Source: Bombus terrestris | Lineage: Eukaryota; Arthropoda; Insecta; Hymenoptera; Apidae | Reading direction: 5' to 3' | Length of the DNA stretch: 64,000 nt | NCBI RefSeq assembly: GCF_910591885.1 | Contig: NC_063285.1 | Coordinates: forward strand, 2,542,001-2,606,000 | Part shown: positions 21,883 through 32,405 of the stretch, in pieces | Layout of the letters: every line of letters begins with the position of its first letter | How positions within the stretch are numbered: the first letter of the stretch is position 1 | The notes under the pieces: model-generated | The model's input: only the letters and a program-made list of their open reading frames with translations | What the model was told of the DNA's origin: nothing | The model's database searches: none | Made by a program: the position numbers and the translations under genes

Positions 21883-22023
21883 ACCTCCCTCCTTAGATTG
21901 ATTTTGGTCCTCTAAAATCTCAGTATTTCTTCAGGATTGTTTTATGGAGGCTAATTGGCTAAAAGTGTGTTTTCTTCTTTGTCTTAATCGACAAGACAAA
22001 ATAAAAACAAAGTGCATAACTAC

Positions 22024-25000
22024 TTATGGAGAAGGTGATGACCGTCCTGGAAAATAAGGTTTAATACGATTACCATGTATTTTCCTAATCGAGTCATTCA
22101 CCATTATTTCGTAATAAGGGGTTTTTACTTTTTCAATGGTGTATGGCCCTAGCCATTCAGTATCTAACTTGTGTTTTTTATGATCATTATGAACTAATAT
22201 CAAATCTCCTTCTCTAAAAATGGATTGAGGTTTAATAATTTTTTTTCTTTGATCTCTTTGGTATCTTTGTTTACTCTTCATTAGAGTTTCCCTGGCTTTA
22301 AGTAGCTTGGCATCTCATTCTCGTTTCCTGAAGCTGACCTCATCAGCGTATGTTCTTTGCGGATTTTGGGATATGGTAGATGGGAGATTGGCCTTGTGTC
22401 CAAATGTTAGTTGGAAAGGGGTATATCCAGTGGCATCATGAACCATAGTGTTATATGCTAGACACACAAAATTTATTGTTACATTCTGTTTCATTATCGT
22501 TTTGTATAGCTTTTAACATGTCGGATATTACAGCATGTGTTCGTTCTAGGCTTCCGTTGGATTGTGGATGGAATGAGGTGGTTTTTATGTGTTTGATCCT
22601 AAATGCTTCTTCGTATCTTTGCATTAGCTCGCTAATGAAACTTTGTCCTCTGTCAGTTAATATACGTTTCGGTGCGGAGAATATATAAATGTAATGATTC
22701 AGTAAAGCATTCCAGATTGATTGGGTCTGTTGTGTTTTTAGGGGCACAAGTATTAAATATTTGGTTAGTTCATCGTGTATAGAGAGAATGTATTGGTTTC
22801 CTATCTTGGTCTTTTTCAACGGGCCTATCACATCCATAGCGATTTTGTCGTTAGATTCTAACGGGGTGTCGGTTATCTGTGGTTCCTCCTTTCCTCTTAT
22901 CCGAGTAGTCTTTGATGTTTGACATGTCGCGCAAGTTCCTATTCTGCCTTTTATTCTGTCTATTAGGTGTGGGATATCATATTTGCCTCGGATTCTGTCG
23001 TACGTCTTTTGTATTCCGGGATGTCCTACCAAGTCATGATTTTCTTTTAGTACTTGTTCTATTTCCTCTTCGCTTAAACTCTGTATTGGTTCGTAAGCAA
23101 ATTCTATGTCGTCGCGTTGGTCATTGAAAAATAAAAGAAATCTTTTTATGTGTGCTTTGTCTTGTGCGTTTAAGTTATTGTCTCCTATTCCTATCTTTCT
23201 ATTTGTTTTAAGTATGTCTGATATTTTCTGTAATCATACGGTTTCGTCATATGGGCCCAGATATGGTTTTGTTAATTGGAAAAAGTTGTCTTTGTTAGAT
23301 GTTAGTTTCAATAATTTTGGTATTTCTTCTGATTTTTCCCAGTCTCTGAATTGTCTTAATAAAACGTCAGTTTGTGTTATCGCGTGTACTCTGGATAGGG
23401 TGTCAGCGGCTACGTTTTCCCTTCCTTTTACGTACTCTATATCGTATTCGTATTCCTCTAATCTCAATCTCCATCGAATCAATCGACTAGAGGGGTCCTT
23501 GCAGTTGTGCAGCCATTTAAGGGCTTGGTGGTCTGTTTGAATTCTGAATTTGCGGCCTAATAAATATTGCCTAAATCTTCTAACTGCCCAAACGATGGCC
23601 AATAATTCTTTTTCGGTCGTAGTATAATTTCGTTCAGGGGGGTTTAATGTCCTTGAAATGAAGCAACAAGGGTGTCCGTCCTGTGAAAGGATGGCTCCTA
23701 GACCTTCATTACTGGCGTCCGTTGTTAACGTAAATGTTTTCGTATAGTCGGGGTATTTTAGTACTGGTGCTTGGCATAGTCTTTCTTTTAATGTATCGAA
23801 GCTAAGTTGTGTTTTGTCAGTCCAGTGGAATTGTATGTCTTTCTTAGTTAGTTCCGTTAACGGTTTGGCAATTTTCGAGAAATTCCTAATAAATTTTCTA
23901 TAGTATCCGGCTAACCCAAGGAACGATTTTACATCCGTAAGATTTTTGGGTAGTTTGAAGTTCTTTACTGCTTCTATCTTTTCAGGGTTAGGTTTTATTC
24001 CGTTTGCTGTCACTAAGTGTCCTAAATATTCCAATTCGGGTTTTAGGAATTCACATTTATCCGGTTGTACTTTTAGACCTACTTCTCTGAGTCTTTGGAG
24101 TATAATGGCTAAGTTTTTATTATGTTCCTCTATCGATTGCCCGAATATAATGATATCATCGAGATAGACGAAACAATGATTATTAATTAAACCTCTTAAC
24201 GCAGTGTCCATCATTCTTTGAAAGGTAGCGGGTGCGTTCTTGAGCCCGAATGGCATTCTGTTATAGTGGAAGTGCCCTTGTGGTGTGCTAAATGCAGTGT
24301 ACTTCCTCGAATTCTCATCCATGGGTATTTGGTGGAATCCCGAGGATAAGTCTAAAGCGGAGAAATATTTTGCGTTCCCTAGTTGCGATAGTATATCGTC
24401 AATGTCGGGTAATGGATATGCGTCTTGGTCCGTTAATTCGTTTAACTTCCGAAAGTCAATCACTATTCGCCACTTTTGTTTCCCCGAAGCGTCGATTTTC
24501 TTTGGGACGACCCAGATGGGAGAGTTATAGGGAGAGTCGGAGGGTTCTATAATCTTTTTGTCTAACATTTCCGTTATCTGTTTGTTTATTTCGATTTTAT
24601 GGTGTTCGGGAGGACGGTAGGATTTTACGTTGATGATTTTATCTTCTTTCAATGTAATGGAATGTTTAGCAAGAGATGTACACGGTAATGTTTCGCTGTA
24701 TAAATTAAATACATCCATGTAATAGAGAAGAATCTTTTCTATAGGTTCTCTGACAGGTTTTTCTATGTGCGATAGTCGAATCGAAGATTTGAATTTTTGG
24801 ATTTGATCTATGGTATTTGTATTATCGATAATGTTAGAAACTTGAATTGAGGACTTACCACCATTGATAAAGCACACTGGCGTTGGCTTCCCTTCGAGGT
24901 ATACAAGGGTTGGTTCTTGTTGCAGCAGAAGGGTGTTGTTATCTAATTTCAATGTTTCGTTGGAGAGTTCGAATCGATATTGATTCAAACCGGGTAAGCC

Positions 25001-25597
25001 TAATACGCCATCTTCTATAATTGGGAAATCGTCATCTATTAAAGAGAAGTCTATCTTTTTGTCGAACAAATTCAATTTGACTTTGGAATTAGATTCGTAT
25101 TCGGAATGTCCCATGGAGAATTTCTTTGTGTCTGGTATTGTTGTCTTTCCTGGGTAGCATCTTTGTTTAAGCAAGTTGATTCCTGCCCCGGAGTCAACGA
25201 GAAATCGCAATCCTGGTCGTCCTGGTAATTGTAATAGTATTGTGGGTAATCTTCCTGAGATAGCATTGTTAATTCTGATTGTTCTTGAACGTGGTTTATT
25301 CCTGGAGGGGCTTTCCTTTGAGGCGGTATCCGAAAATTTTGGCATTGATTGGGAAGGTGTCCCAATCGATTGCATTTGGGACATTTCGCTTAATGGTTTG
25401 TTCTCAAACTTCGTAAAATTGCTCGTTCTTGGTAGAATATTTTGTGTGAGTGAAGTTTTATTATTTGTGTTACTTGTAATAGCGAGGCGATTGTCTACTG
25501 GATGAGAAGCCTGGTTACGATAAAATGGCGGGGCGGTTGTTTGTCGCGTCATCTGTCTGCGAGAGTTGTGCTCGCGAAAATATCTTTCCATATTCAT
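22024..25597 (-). pseudogene. G4 Gypsy pol: protease, RT, RNase H, integrase
   Basis: The frame from 25597 gives the end of Gag, protease (FLVDSGAGINLL), RT (YFSALDLSSGFHQIPM; CFVYLDDIIIFG with the YLDD box) and RNase H (TLTTDASNEGLGAIL). It reaches a TGA near 23234 at a position where the related fragment has Trp. Integrase continues at 23032-22451 (HPGIQKTYDR, CATCQTSK; MDVIGP; ILTDRGQSF; FHPQSNGSLERTH) until a frameshift near 22490. The C-terminal domain lies at 22281-22024 (GDLILVHNDHKKHKLDTEWL). A CCHC knuckle (CPKCNRLGHLPNQC, near 25370) is in yet another frame. At least three lesions make it inactive. Confidence 0.88.
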
Positions 25598-26447
25598 TGC
25601 TTTCCTTTCTGCTTCGATGAGGTTTGGGGGGGGGGGGATTAGCCATTAGCGCCTGCCCTATTTCTGGACGAAGGCCTCTTACATAGTCGGTCACAGAGTC
25701 CATGTATAGTTGCTCGTTCATCACCCGTCGAGTTAGTTCGTCTCTATACTCGTTGGTAATGCTGTGTTGGAGTTTGTTAAAAACGCTTCGAAATCTGATG
25801 TTATAGTTTTGCACGCTCTCAGTTAATCCTTGCCTCATTCCTCTTAATTCGTCCTGTTGTTCTCTCACTGATACTTGCGCAGCTACATTACGTCTCAATG
25901 CTTCATACAGAGATTCGAATTCGGTAATACGAATATTGCGGATTGCCATTGCGGCTTTTCCTACAATCTTCTCTATTTTAATCATTTTTAGTAATAGTGT
26001 TGGTTCGCTACACATCATTCTTACTTCTTGTATTTCATGAATAAAATCCTCCACGTCTATATCATCCTTTCCGTTTAATATCGGAATGCATTTTAATGCA
26101 CTCTCAGCTTTTAGCTCTGGTTGCGTATATTGTTCAGGAAAAGTCCTTTCCCAGGATGGTTGAGGTGGTGTTTGAAGTAATGGGCGAGGTTCTCGAAGGA
26201 CCGATTGATCTTTAGCGGTGTGGGTTACTTCGTCTACGGTTATTAAGGAACTGGCCTCCGATACATTTCCCGTTTTTGTTTTTGCTACAACTTCATCCAT
26301 ACGCAGTGTAAGCATACTCATTTGTTGGGTCAGTCTCTCATTCTGCTTCTGCATCGCATCAAGCAGAGCTTTAACTGTTGGGTCTATTCCGCTGTTAGTT
26401 AAAGCGGCGCTAACAGTTTAGGTTTTGTCTTCTCGTGGCGTTGCCAT
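25515..26447 (-). pseudogene. G4 Gypsy gag
   Basis: The ATG at 26447 begins MATPREDKT and is followed by a TAA at 26418-26420. The rest is open: a coiled segment (QKQNERLTQQMSMLTLRMDE), then the capsid block (CIPILNGKDDIDVEDFI, KIEKIVGKAAMAIRN, RRNVAAQVS, SVQNYNIRFRSVFNKL). A 12-nt C-run (25625-25637) shifts the frame, and the Gag C-terminus continues in the frame of the 25597 pol ORF. It is closely related to the G3 Gag at 9255-10271. Confidence 0.85.
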
Positions 26448-26668
26448 TGTTATACTAATTGTGCTGTCTGTTCTCGATCTGTATTTGACAAAAGAATCCA
26501 GGGCTTGCTCACCTTGATCGTTTAACCCGTAGGAAAGGTTCCGTTGCGGTGTTCTTTTGTCGAAACGTCGAAAGTGTCTGCTCTGTTACAGTGGTCCACT
26601 GATCCTCAATCTTCAAAGTTGACCGTAGCCCGAAATGCGTAATTTCGTTTTCTTGAAGTTGATGGATC

Positions 26669-26687
26669 CTGGCACGGATCGCCAAAA
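26669..26687 (-). promoter_or_regulatory. G4 primer-binding site
   Basis: Directly inside the 5' LTR the minus strand reads TTTTGGCGATCCGTGCCAGG. TGGCGATCCGTGCC has the form of the complement of a tRNA 3' end (…GGCACGGATCGCCA), probably an Arg-type tRNA. The position 3-4 nt from the LTR is typical for Gypsy elements. The tRNA identity is inferred, not checked. Confidence 0.6.
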
Positions 26688-27070
26688 TGTCACGTAAAAT
26701 AAAGAGAAATTTTATAAGGAAGAAGAAAACTTTATTTTTCTTTCGTTTATACACTTATAAGACACTTCCGTGCTCTAGCCGTGACCGTACGAGAGTGAGT
26801 CCCTACGATCTTTTTATTTTCGGTCATCTGTTCTCTCATTATCCCCACTACCCTGTAGGCGTACGTGACCGTTGCTACGCTTCTGGAACATTTTATGGTA
26901 GGACCGTTAGGCCATAAATGAATCCTTAGGTACTCTGCCAATATACATTGTCGCCAAGGTCGCCATGTGTTCCTCTCGTCGGTGCATCGGGTGCGAAGTA
27001 TGCCGACCGGGACACCATCCTGCCCGAGGTGTGTGTGTGTGTCCTGGTCTCTGATGTGAGTTACGTTACA
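26688..27070 (-). repeat. G4 Gypsy 5' LTR
   Basis: 383 bp, TGTAACTC...ACGTGACA on the minus strand, paired with 21499-21882. With the outer CTTT duplications it defines a 5.57 kb Gypsy inserted into the Copia leader. Confidence 0.9.
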
Positions 27071-27168
27071 CTTTCTTGGTCGGACATAGTGTGCTTTCTC
27101 CTCGGATAATTTCGCAAAAAAAATTGAAAACTCAAAAATATATGTCTCTCCTGCCGCAGTTTACTGCC

Positions 27169-27182
27169 CTGGGCCCATAACC
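27169..27182 (-). promoter_or_regulatory. Copia primer-binding site
   Basis: Immediately inside the Copia 5' LTR the minus strand reads GGTTATGGGCCCAG. This matches the known Copia priming mode, in which the internal half of initiator Met tRNA (GGGCCCATAACC region) serves as primer. The untranslated leader continues to 27071, where the G4 Gypsy begins. Confidence 0.8.
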
Positions 27183-27428
27183 TGTTATTTTATATAGGTT
27201 GGGGTTGATAATCAAGCTGATCCACTCGGATTGGTTATCACACCTTTTATTTTCTTTCTTATACAAAACGCCAAATCACACAGCAAGCGTCTAATCACTC
27301 GGGATGCGTCTTAGCAAATAACACGCGGTCGACTCCTAAGACAAAAGAGCGTCGTCAGGAGTCGTACCAACATATCCCTAGTAACCTTTTAGTAACTAGC
27401 GGTCATACCAACTGAGCATTTCTCAACA
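27183..27428 (-). repeat. Copia 5' LTR
   Basis: 246 bp, TGTTGAGAAATG...TAAAATAACA on the minus strand, pairing with 17258-17505. Its hairpin arms are GACTCCT (27331-27337) and AGGAGTC (27357-27363), changed in both arms relative to the other LTR. The outer side meets mitochondrial cox1 sequence with no target duplication matching the far LTR. Confidence 0.88.
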
Positions 27429-28037
27429 AATAATAGTATAGTAATAGCTCCAGCTAATACTGGTAAAGATAAAATTAATAAGATAACTGTAATACACACT
27501 GATCATGAAAATAAATTAATTTGATGATAATTTAATGAAAAATTTTTTATTATTATAATAGTTACAATAAAATTTAATGATCCAATAATAGAAGAAATAC
27601 CTGTTATGTGTAAGGAAATAATTGCAATATCAACTGATGGTGATGAATGAAATAGATATGAAGATAAAGGTGGATATACAGTTCATCCTGTACCTACTTT
27701 AGGTGTAAATATATTTCTTAATAATAATATAAATAATGATGGAGGTAAAAGTCAAAATCTAATATTATTTATGCGTGGGAAAGCTGTATCAGGTGAACCT
27801 AATATTAATGGGATTAAATAATTACCAAATCCTCCAATTATAAATGGTATAACTATAAAAGAAATTATTAAAAATGCATGTATTGTAACTAAAGAATTAT
27901 AAATTTGATCACTATTAATTCGTATACCTGGATGACTTAATTCTGTTCGAATTAATAAACTTACAGATGAACCAATTATTCCTGATCAAATAGCGAAAAT
28001 AAAATATATTATTCCAATATTTTTGTGGTTAATTGAT
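27429..28037 (-). pseudogene. cox1: Nuclear mitochondrial insertion: cox1 5' third
   Basis: Read on the minus strand with the mitochondrial code, the sequence starts at NHKNIGIIYFIFAIW and continues through GSSVSLLIRTELSHPG and FGNYLIPLMLG to GAITILL. This is roughly codons 8-210 of cytochrome c oxidase subunit I. The TGA-Trp codons and surrounding AT-rich style mark it as a transferred mitochondrial copy that cannot be expressed in the nucleus. The first codons were separated by the J2-carrying insertion and lie at 32216-32239. The downstream end is cut by the Copia LTR. Confidence 0.92.
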
Positions 28038-28147
28038 GTTCCGCCGCGCAACACATCTGCACGCCAACCCGCGCGGCTTGCCAACCAATGGTCTACGTGT
28101 CGTCCTTCGAACACTCCATAGGCCCAAGGACCCACCAGTTCGTTCGT

Positions 28148-28290
28148 GAGTGCCGAGGCGTGCAGACGTGTGTCCAGTGCCCGGCAAAGTCCACAAAGCA
28201 GCACGTGACCATCCAGTTGCTGCTGAGTGCCGAGACATGCAGACGTGTGTCCAGTGCCCTGTGAAGTTCACAAAACTCCACGTGACGCCC
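28148..28290 (+). repeat. 77 bp tandem duplication in the J2 5' region
   Basis: GAGTGCCGAGGCGTGCAGAC (28148) recurs as GAGTGCCGAGACATGCAGAC (28225), and the match continues through GTGTGTCCAGTGCCC and CACGTGAC. The repeat lies in the 5' untranslated region (28038-28373) of LINE J2 just before ORF1. Short 5' repeats often carry internal LINE promoters, but that role is inference here. Confidence 0.7.
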
Positions 28291-28373
28291 ATCTGTCGAA
28301 AGCGAATCCAACTAACCTAGCCAGGGGTTAACAGCCTCTCGACTAGTTCTTTCACACTGAATTAACTATCTCG

Positions 28374-29591
28374 ATGACGGCTCTATCATTTCCAACAGGC
28401 TCCCCGGAGCTAAATTATCACACCGCCATTTTTCCTCCCCCGTGGCAAGAGGGCAACACGTCCATCCTGGTAAACGACCAGCACACGAAAAAACGAAAGC
28501 TCGAACCGACCAAGACAAACGTAAACAAGAATCAAACCAAACCATCAGCCAGCCAAGTGACCACCTACAATAGATTCTCAATACTGGAGTCCACGGAAGA
28601 CTCCATGATTACAACCGAAAAGGTAAACAATCTCCATACTCAAAGAATTCCCCCTCCCCCACGGATATTCATAAACGACGTAATCGACATTCAGTCAATG
28701 ATTAAGACTATCGAAAAAGACATCAGCAAAGAGGACTACAAGTTAAAGATTAACAACAACCACGTGAAAATACTGCCGACCCACCCAGACGCCTATAGAA
28801 AGTTAACCAAGCTATTAAAAACATTAAACGCTAAACTCCACACATACCAGCTCAAACAAGAAAGACCATTTCGAGTGGTGCTACGCAACATCTATCACTC
28901 AGTCGATCTAGACGAACTAAAGTGCGAACTGTCAAACCACGGCCACGAAGTAACTAATATCAGCAACATTAGGCATAGAATCACAAAAAACCCACTATCC
29001 TTATTCTTTATAGACTTAAAACAAAAAACAAACAACAAAAAAATCTACAATATCAATCGGCTGATGAACTCCATAGTTAAGTTCGAGCCACCTCTAGTAA
29101 AGAAAGAAATAATACAATGCAAAAGGTGCCAAAGGTACGGCCACACGCAGAAATACTGCAATCACAACTTCCGGTGCGTAAAATGTGCAGGTAATCACCC
29201 CACTGACCAATGCACTAAATCCCCGGAAACCCCCGCCAAGTGTATCCACTGTCAAGGAGAGCATCCTGCGAACTACAAAAGATGCTCAGCCTACAAATCG
29301 CTACATAATATAAAGTATCCAAAACTGAGACCCAAGGACATAAACATACAAGAACCTAAACCCCAAAAACTCACCTCACCAACAGTATCCTATGCGCAGG
29401 CAACGCAAGGAAACGTATACAACTCGAAAACACACAGTGTACACACAGAAAATAGAATTCCCACCCCACAAAGCGCAGACAACTTTACCAGACTCGAAAA
29501 ACTTATCGAGAAGCAAACTGAGCAAATTAACAACTTGCTGTCACTACTCACACACTTCATGGACAAATTCATAAACACAGAAGCAAAATAA
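28374..29591 (+). CDS. LINE J2 ORF1 (Jockey-type Gag-like RNA-binding protein)
   Basis: A 405-codon open frame. The first ~100 residues are low-complexity and basic. A PRE_C2HC-type domain follows (~150-250), then three CCHC-like knuckles: CKRCQRYGHTQKYC, CVKCAGNHPTDQC and CIHCQGEHPANYKRC (residues ~250-310). A C-terminal coiled segment (LEKLIEKQTEQINNLLSLL) closes it. This architecture is typical of Jockey-superfamily ORF1 proteins, which coat the element RNA. ORF2 starts 5 bp downstream. No lesion is visible in this ORF. Confidence 0.85.
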   Translation: MTALSFPTGSPELNYHTAIFPPPWQEGNTSILVNDQHTKKRKLEPTKTNVNKNQTKPSASQVTTYNRFSILESTEDSMITTEKVNNLHTQRIPPPPRIFINDVIDIQSMIKTIEKDISKEDYKLKINNNHVKILPTHPDAYRKLTKLLKTLNAKLHTYQLKQERPFRVVLRNIYHSVDLDELKCELSNHGHEVTNISNIRHRITKNPLSLFFIDLKQKTNNKKIYNINRLMNSIVKFEPPLVKKEIIQCKRCQRYGHTQKYCNHNFRCVKCAGNHPTDQCTKSPETPAKCIHCQGEHPANYKRCSAYKSLHNIKYPKLRPKDINIQEPKPQKLTSPTVSYAQATQGNVYNSKTHSVHTENRIPTPQSADNFTRLEKLIEKQTEQINNLLSLLTHFMDKFINTEAK

Positions 29592-29596
29592 AACCA

Positions 29597-31540
29597 ATGC
29601 GAATAGCTCTGTGGAACGCCAACGGTCTAGCTCAGCACAAATCTGAGCTAGAACTATTCTTAAAACAACAGCAAATCGATGTGATATTCATATACGAAAC
29701 CCACTTCACCGACAAAAACTACCTCAAAATACACGGCTACAACTTCTACCACACCCAACACCCCAGCGGAAAGGCTCACGGCGGCACCGGAATCATAATC
29801 AAGTCAAACATCAAGCACTACGAACTTCAACCATTCCAGAAAGACTACCTCCAAGCAACAAACGTAGCAATAGAAGACTGTCATGGTACAATCACCACTT
29901 CAGCTGTATACTGCCCTCCCAGACACTCCATCGCCAAAGAAGACTTCGACTACTTCCTGGACACCCTGGGCAACAGATTCATAGCCGGAGGAGACTACAA
30001 CGCTAAACACACCCAATGAGGTAGCAGACTGGTTACAGTAAGAGGCAAAAACCTCCTCAACAGCATAATAACCAACAACCTCAACTACCTTACCACATAC
30101 GAACCCACACACTGGCCCACCGACACAAACAAAATACCCGATCTCCTTGATTTCCTCATAACTAAAAATATCTCGTCAAGACACGTCCAAATCAATTCCT
30201 CGGCTGATCTCTCCTCTGATCATTCCCCCGTGATAGTAACAGTCAGTTCAACTATCATAGATAATACACCTAATGGCTCCATTCATAACCAACACACCAA
30301 CTGGCAGCTCTTTAGAGAAGTCTTTACCCACACAACTTCAGCCTCAACCTCACTAAAAACCAATGAAGAAATCGAAGCAGCCACGGAATACCTAAACGCG
30401 AGCATAATAAACGCTATCCGCGTCTCCACACCGGCAAAAACATCCATCAGCAATCACGAATACCCCCGGTACATATTAAAAAAAAAATAGCAGAAAAACG
30501 TAGACTAGGAAGGATATGGCAGACCCATAGAACACCGGAGGACAAACGCAAACTAAAGAACGCAACTAGAAAACTATCAAAAACCATAAAAAACTACAAT
30601 AATGACCGTTTTCACAAATATCTCGCCAGCTTGTCCCCCACAGCCGACTCCAACTACTCACTATGGAAAGCCTCCAGGAAACTCACGCGCCCCCCACAAA
30701 TGATACCTCCAATCCGCCGCCCGCAGGGTGGATGGGCGCATAGCCCTATAGAAAAAGCTAACCTATTTGCCAAACACTTGACCGAAGTATTCCAACCCCA
30801 TTCCTCCATAGCTGCAGCGGACGTCACCAAATACCTGCACACCCCCTTCCAAATGTCCCCTCCTATTGAACCCTTCACTTCTGCAGAGATCATAGAAGCA
30901 ATCAGTCGCCTAAACCCCAAGAAAGCAGCAGGCCACGACCTAATAGGAAATAAAGCAATCAAGGAACTTCCCATAAAAGGGATTGCACTCATCGCATCAA
31001 TCTTTAACGCCATCCTCCGCCTTGAACACTTTCCTAAGGCGTGGAAAATCTCACTAATCACTCTCATCCCCAAACCCGGTAAACCAATATATGAAACCAG
31101 CTCCTATCGCCCAATCAGTCTTTTACCTACCCTGTCTAAACTATTCGAGAGGATGCTCACGAATCGTCTCCTTCCACTCCTAGAAGAATTGAAAACACTC
31201 CCAGATCACCAATTCGGCTTCCGAAAACAACACTCAACAGTAGAGCAAATCCACCGCATAACCCACATGATCAGACAAACCCTTGAAAAGAAAAAATACT
31301 GCTCAGCGGTATTCCTAGACATCCAACAGGCATTCGATAAAGTATGGCATGAAGGGCTACTCTACAAGCTTAAAAAAATCCTACCCCACCCATACTACTC
31401 CATCTTAAAATCCTACCTAACCAACAGACAATTCATAGTTAAATGTCTAGACGCCACTTCCGCAACATTCCCAATAGAATCCGGCATACCACAAGGTAGT
31501 GTCCTCGGACCCCTACTATTCTCCATCTACACAAAGACTT
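29597..31540 (+). pseudogene. LINE J2 ORF2 (endonuclease and RT), interrupted and truncated
   Basis: Apurinic-type endonuclease starts with MRIALWNANGLAQHK and contains YETHFTDKNY and GGDYNAKHT. A TGA at 30017-30019 breaks it, with the same frame continuing (SSADLSSDHSPV). A second lesion is a length change in a 10-A run (30478-30487), which shifts the frame into the RT part. RT blocks include PKKAAGHDLIGNKAIKEL, YRPISLLPTLSKLFERML, FLDIQQAFDKVW (first catalytic Asp) and GIPQGSVLGPLLFSIY. It then stops before the F/YADD box at ~31540, where unrelated DNA starts. Loss of the 3' half is unusual, because LINEs normally lose their 5' end. Confidence 0.88.
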
Positions 31541-31545
31541 TCTAA

Positions 31546-32215
31546 TTCTAGAAGTGTTTTCAGCTGGTTTTTTAGAAAGGTCCTTGGGTTTATTACGCGC
31601 TCTTAAGAATTCCGGAGAAAGCGGGTAGTGGCCTAACGTAAGATGGAAATGCCTAACGGAAAAGTCGGGTTTCCCAAAAAACAAAGGCATCAAACTAGCA
31701 ACAGTAGTAGGAGGTTCCGTCCCCTCTCATCACTCATCAACATCGACTAACCAATGGATATCGCAGATCGTTGCCCTCACTTCACGAACGAAAAGTGTGA
31801 GCAACGAATCCGTTTTCTTCACCCAAAAAACCACACCCACACGAGCTTTCCTCCGCAATTGCACGAGAGCAAAGAGTCAGTCTTACTCATGCGGTCACCC
31901 GGTCAATCTTCTTTATACAGTCAATCGACTAATCAGTCGCCAACTCTCTCTTCTAAGAATAATCCTTCTCTTCGCTATCGGTATCTTATGTAACGACGTT
32001 ATTATTTTGTGTGATTGTATAAATCGTTGGAAAAATATATATTTTTTCTAACTCTGTGAATCACAGTGTTATACCACAACTACCCCTATTATCCTAACCG
32101 AAATACGGTGATCGAACTATTCGTGATGTCGATTATTCTAATTGTAGCGGGAATTTACGACTCCCGTTGACGCGTATTCTAACGACCGCGTCTCCCCGCG
32201 ATAGCTCGAAAATAC
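31546..32215. other. Unassigned segment after the truncated J2
   Basis: No family was recognised on either strand. The segment lies inside the insertion that splits cox1, because the 7 bp duplication follows it at 32216-32222. It could be the tail of another element or a J2 3' end too diverged to see. It has no poly(A) tail. Confidence 0.4.
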
Positions 32216-32239
32216 AGTTGATATTAACCATTTTTTTAT
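32216..32239 (-). pseudogene. cox1: Start of the split mitochondrial cox1
   Basis: The minus strand from 32239 reads ATA AAA AAA TGG TTA ATA TCA ACT, i.e. MKKWLMST, the usual N-terminus of insect COX1. The next codons (NHKNIG) are at 28031 and below. AGTTGAT (32216-32222) repeats AATTGAT (28031-28037), marking the target duplication of the intervening insertion. Confidence 0.85.
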
Positions 32240-32240
32240 T

Positions 32241-32311
32241 AAGATTTATAAATTTATTTTATATTTTTAATTTTGAAGATTAATAGTTTTAGAAATTAAC
32301 TTAAAATCTTT
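32241..32311 (+). pseudogene. Mitochondrial tRNA-like sequence (anticodon reads UGA)
   Basis: A cloverleaf can be drawn. Acceptor AAGATTT/AAATCTT is a perfect 7 bp. D arm is AAAT/ATTT, the anticodon stem TTAAT/ATTAA has loop TTTGAAG, and the T arm is AGTT/AACT. The anticodon reads TGA (Ser-UCN), although GAA (Phe) would be read with a one-base shift that breaks the stem. It starts 1 bp after the cox1 start codon, on the opposite strand. Confidence 0.55.
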
Positions 32312-32326
32312 ATATTTAAATATTAA

Positions 32327-32393
32327 AGTATTATGTCTGAAAAAGAAATAAATTGTAAATTTATTAGTGGAAGTTAAAATTTTTCTAATACTA
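32327..32393 (+). pseudogene. trnY: Mitochondrial trnY(GUA)-like sequence
   Basis: Acceptor AGTATTA/TAATACT is a perfect 7 bp, and the anticodon stem ATAAA/TTTAT has loop TTGTAAA giving GTA (Tyr). The D stem is TCT/AGA. In insect mitochondria trnY lies upstream of cox1 on the opposite strand, which is the relation seen here. Nuclear copy, presumed inactive. Confidence 0.7.
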
Positions 32394-32405
32394 ATTATAT
32401 ATATA

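Noticed and set aside
28029..28311. Minus-strand frames with a repeated CTGHWTHVC-like peptide as a repeat protein
   Set aside because: They are the reverse of the 77 bp duplication in the J2 5' UTR and run into mitochondrial cox1.
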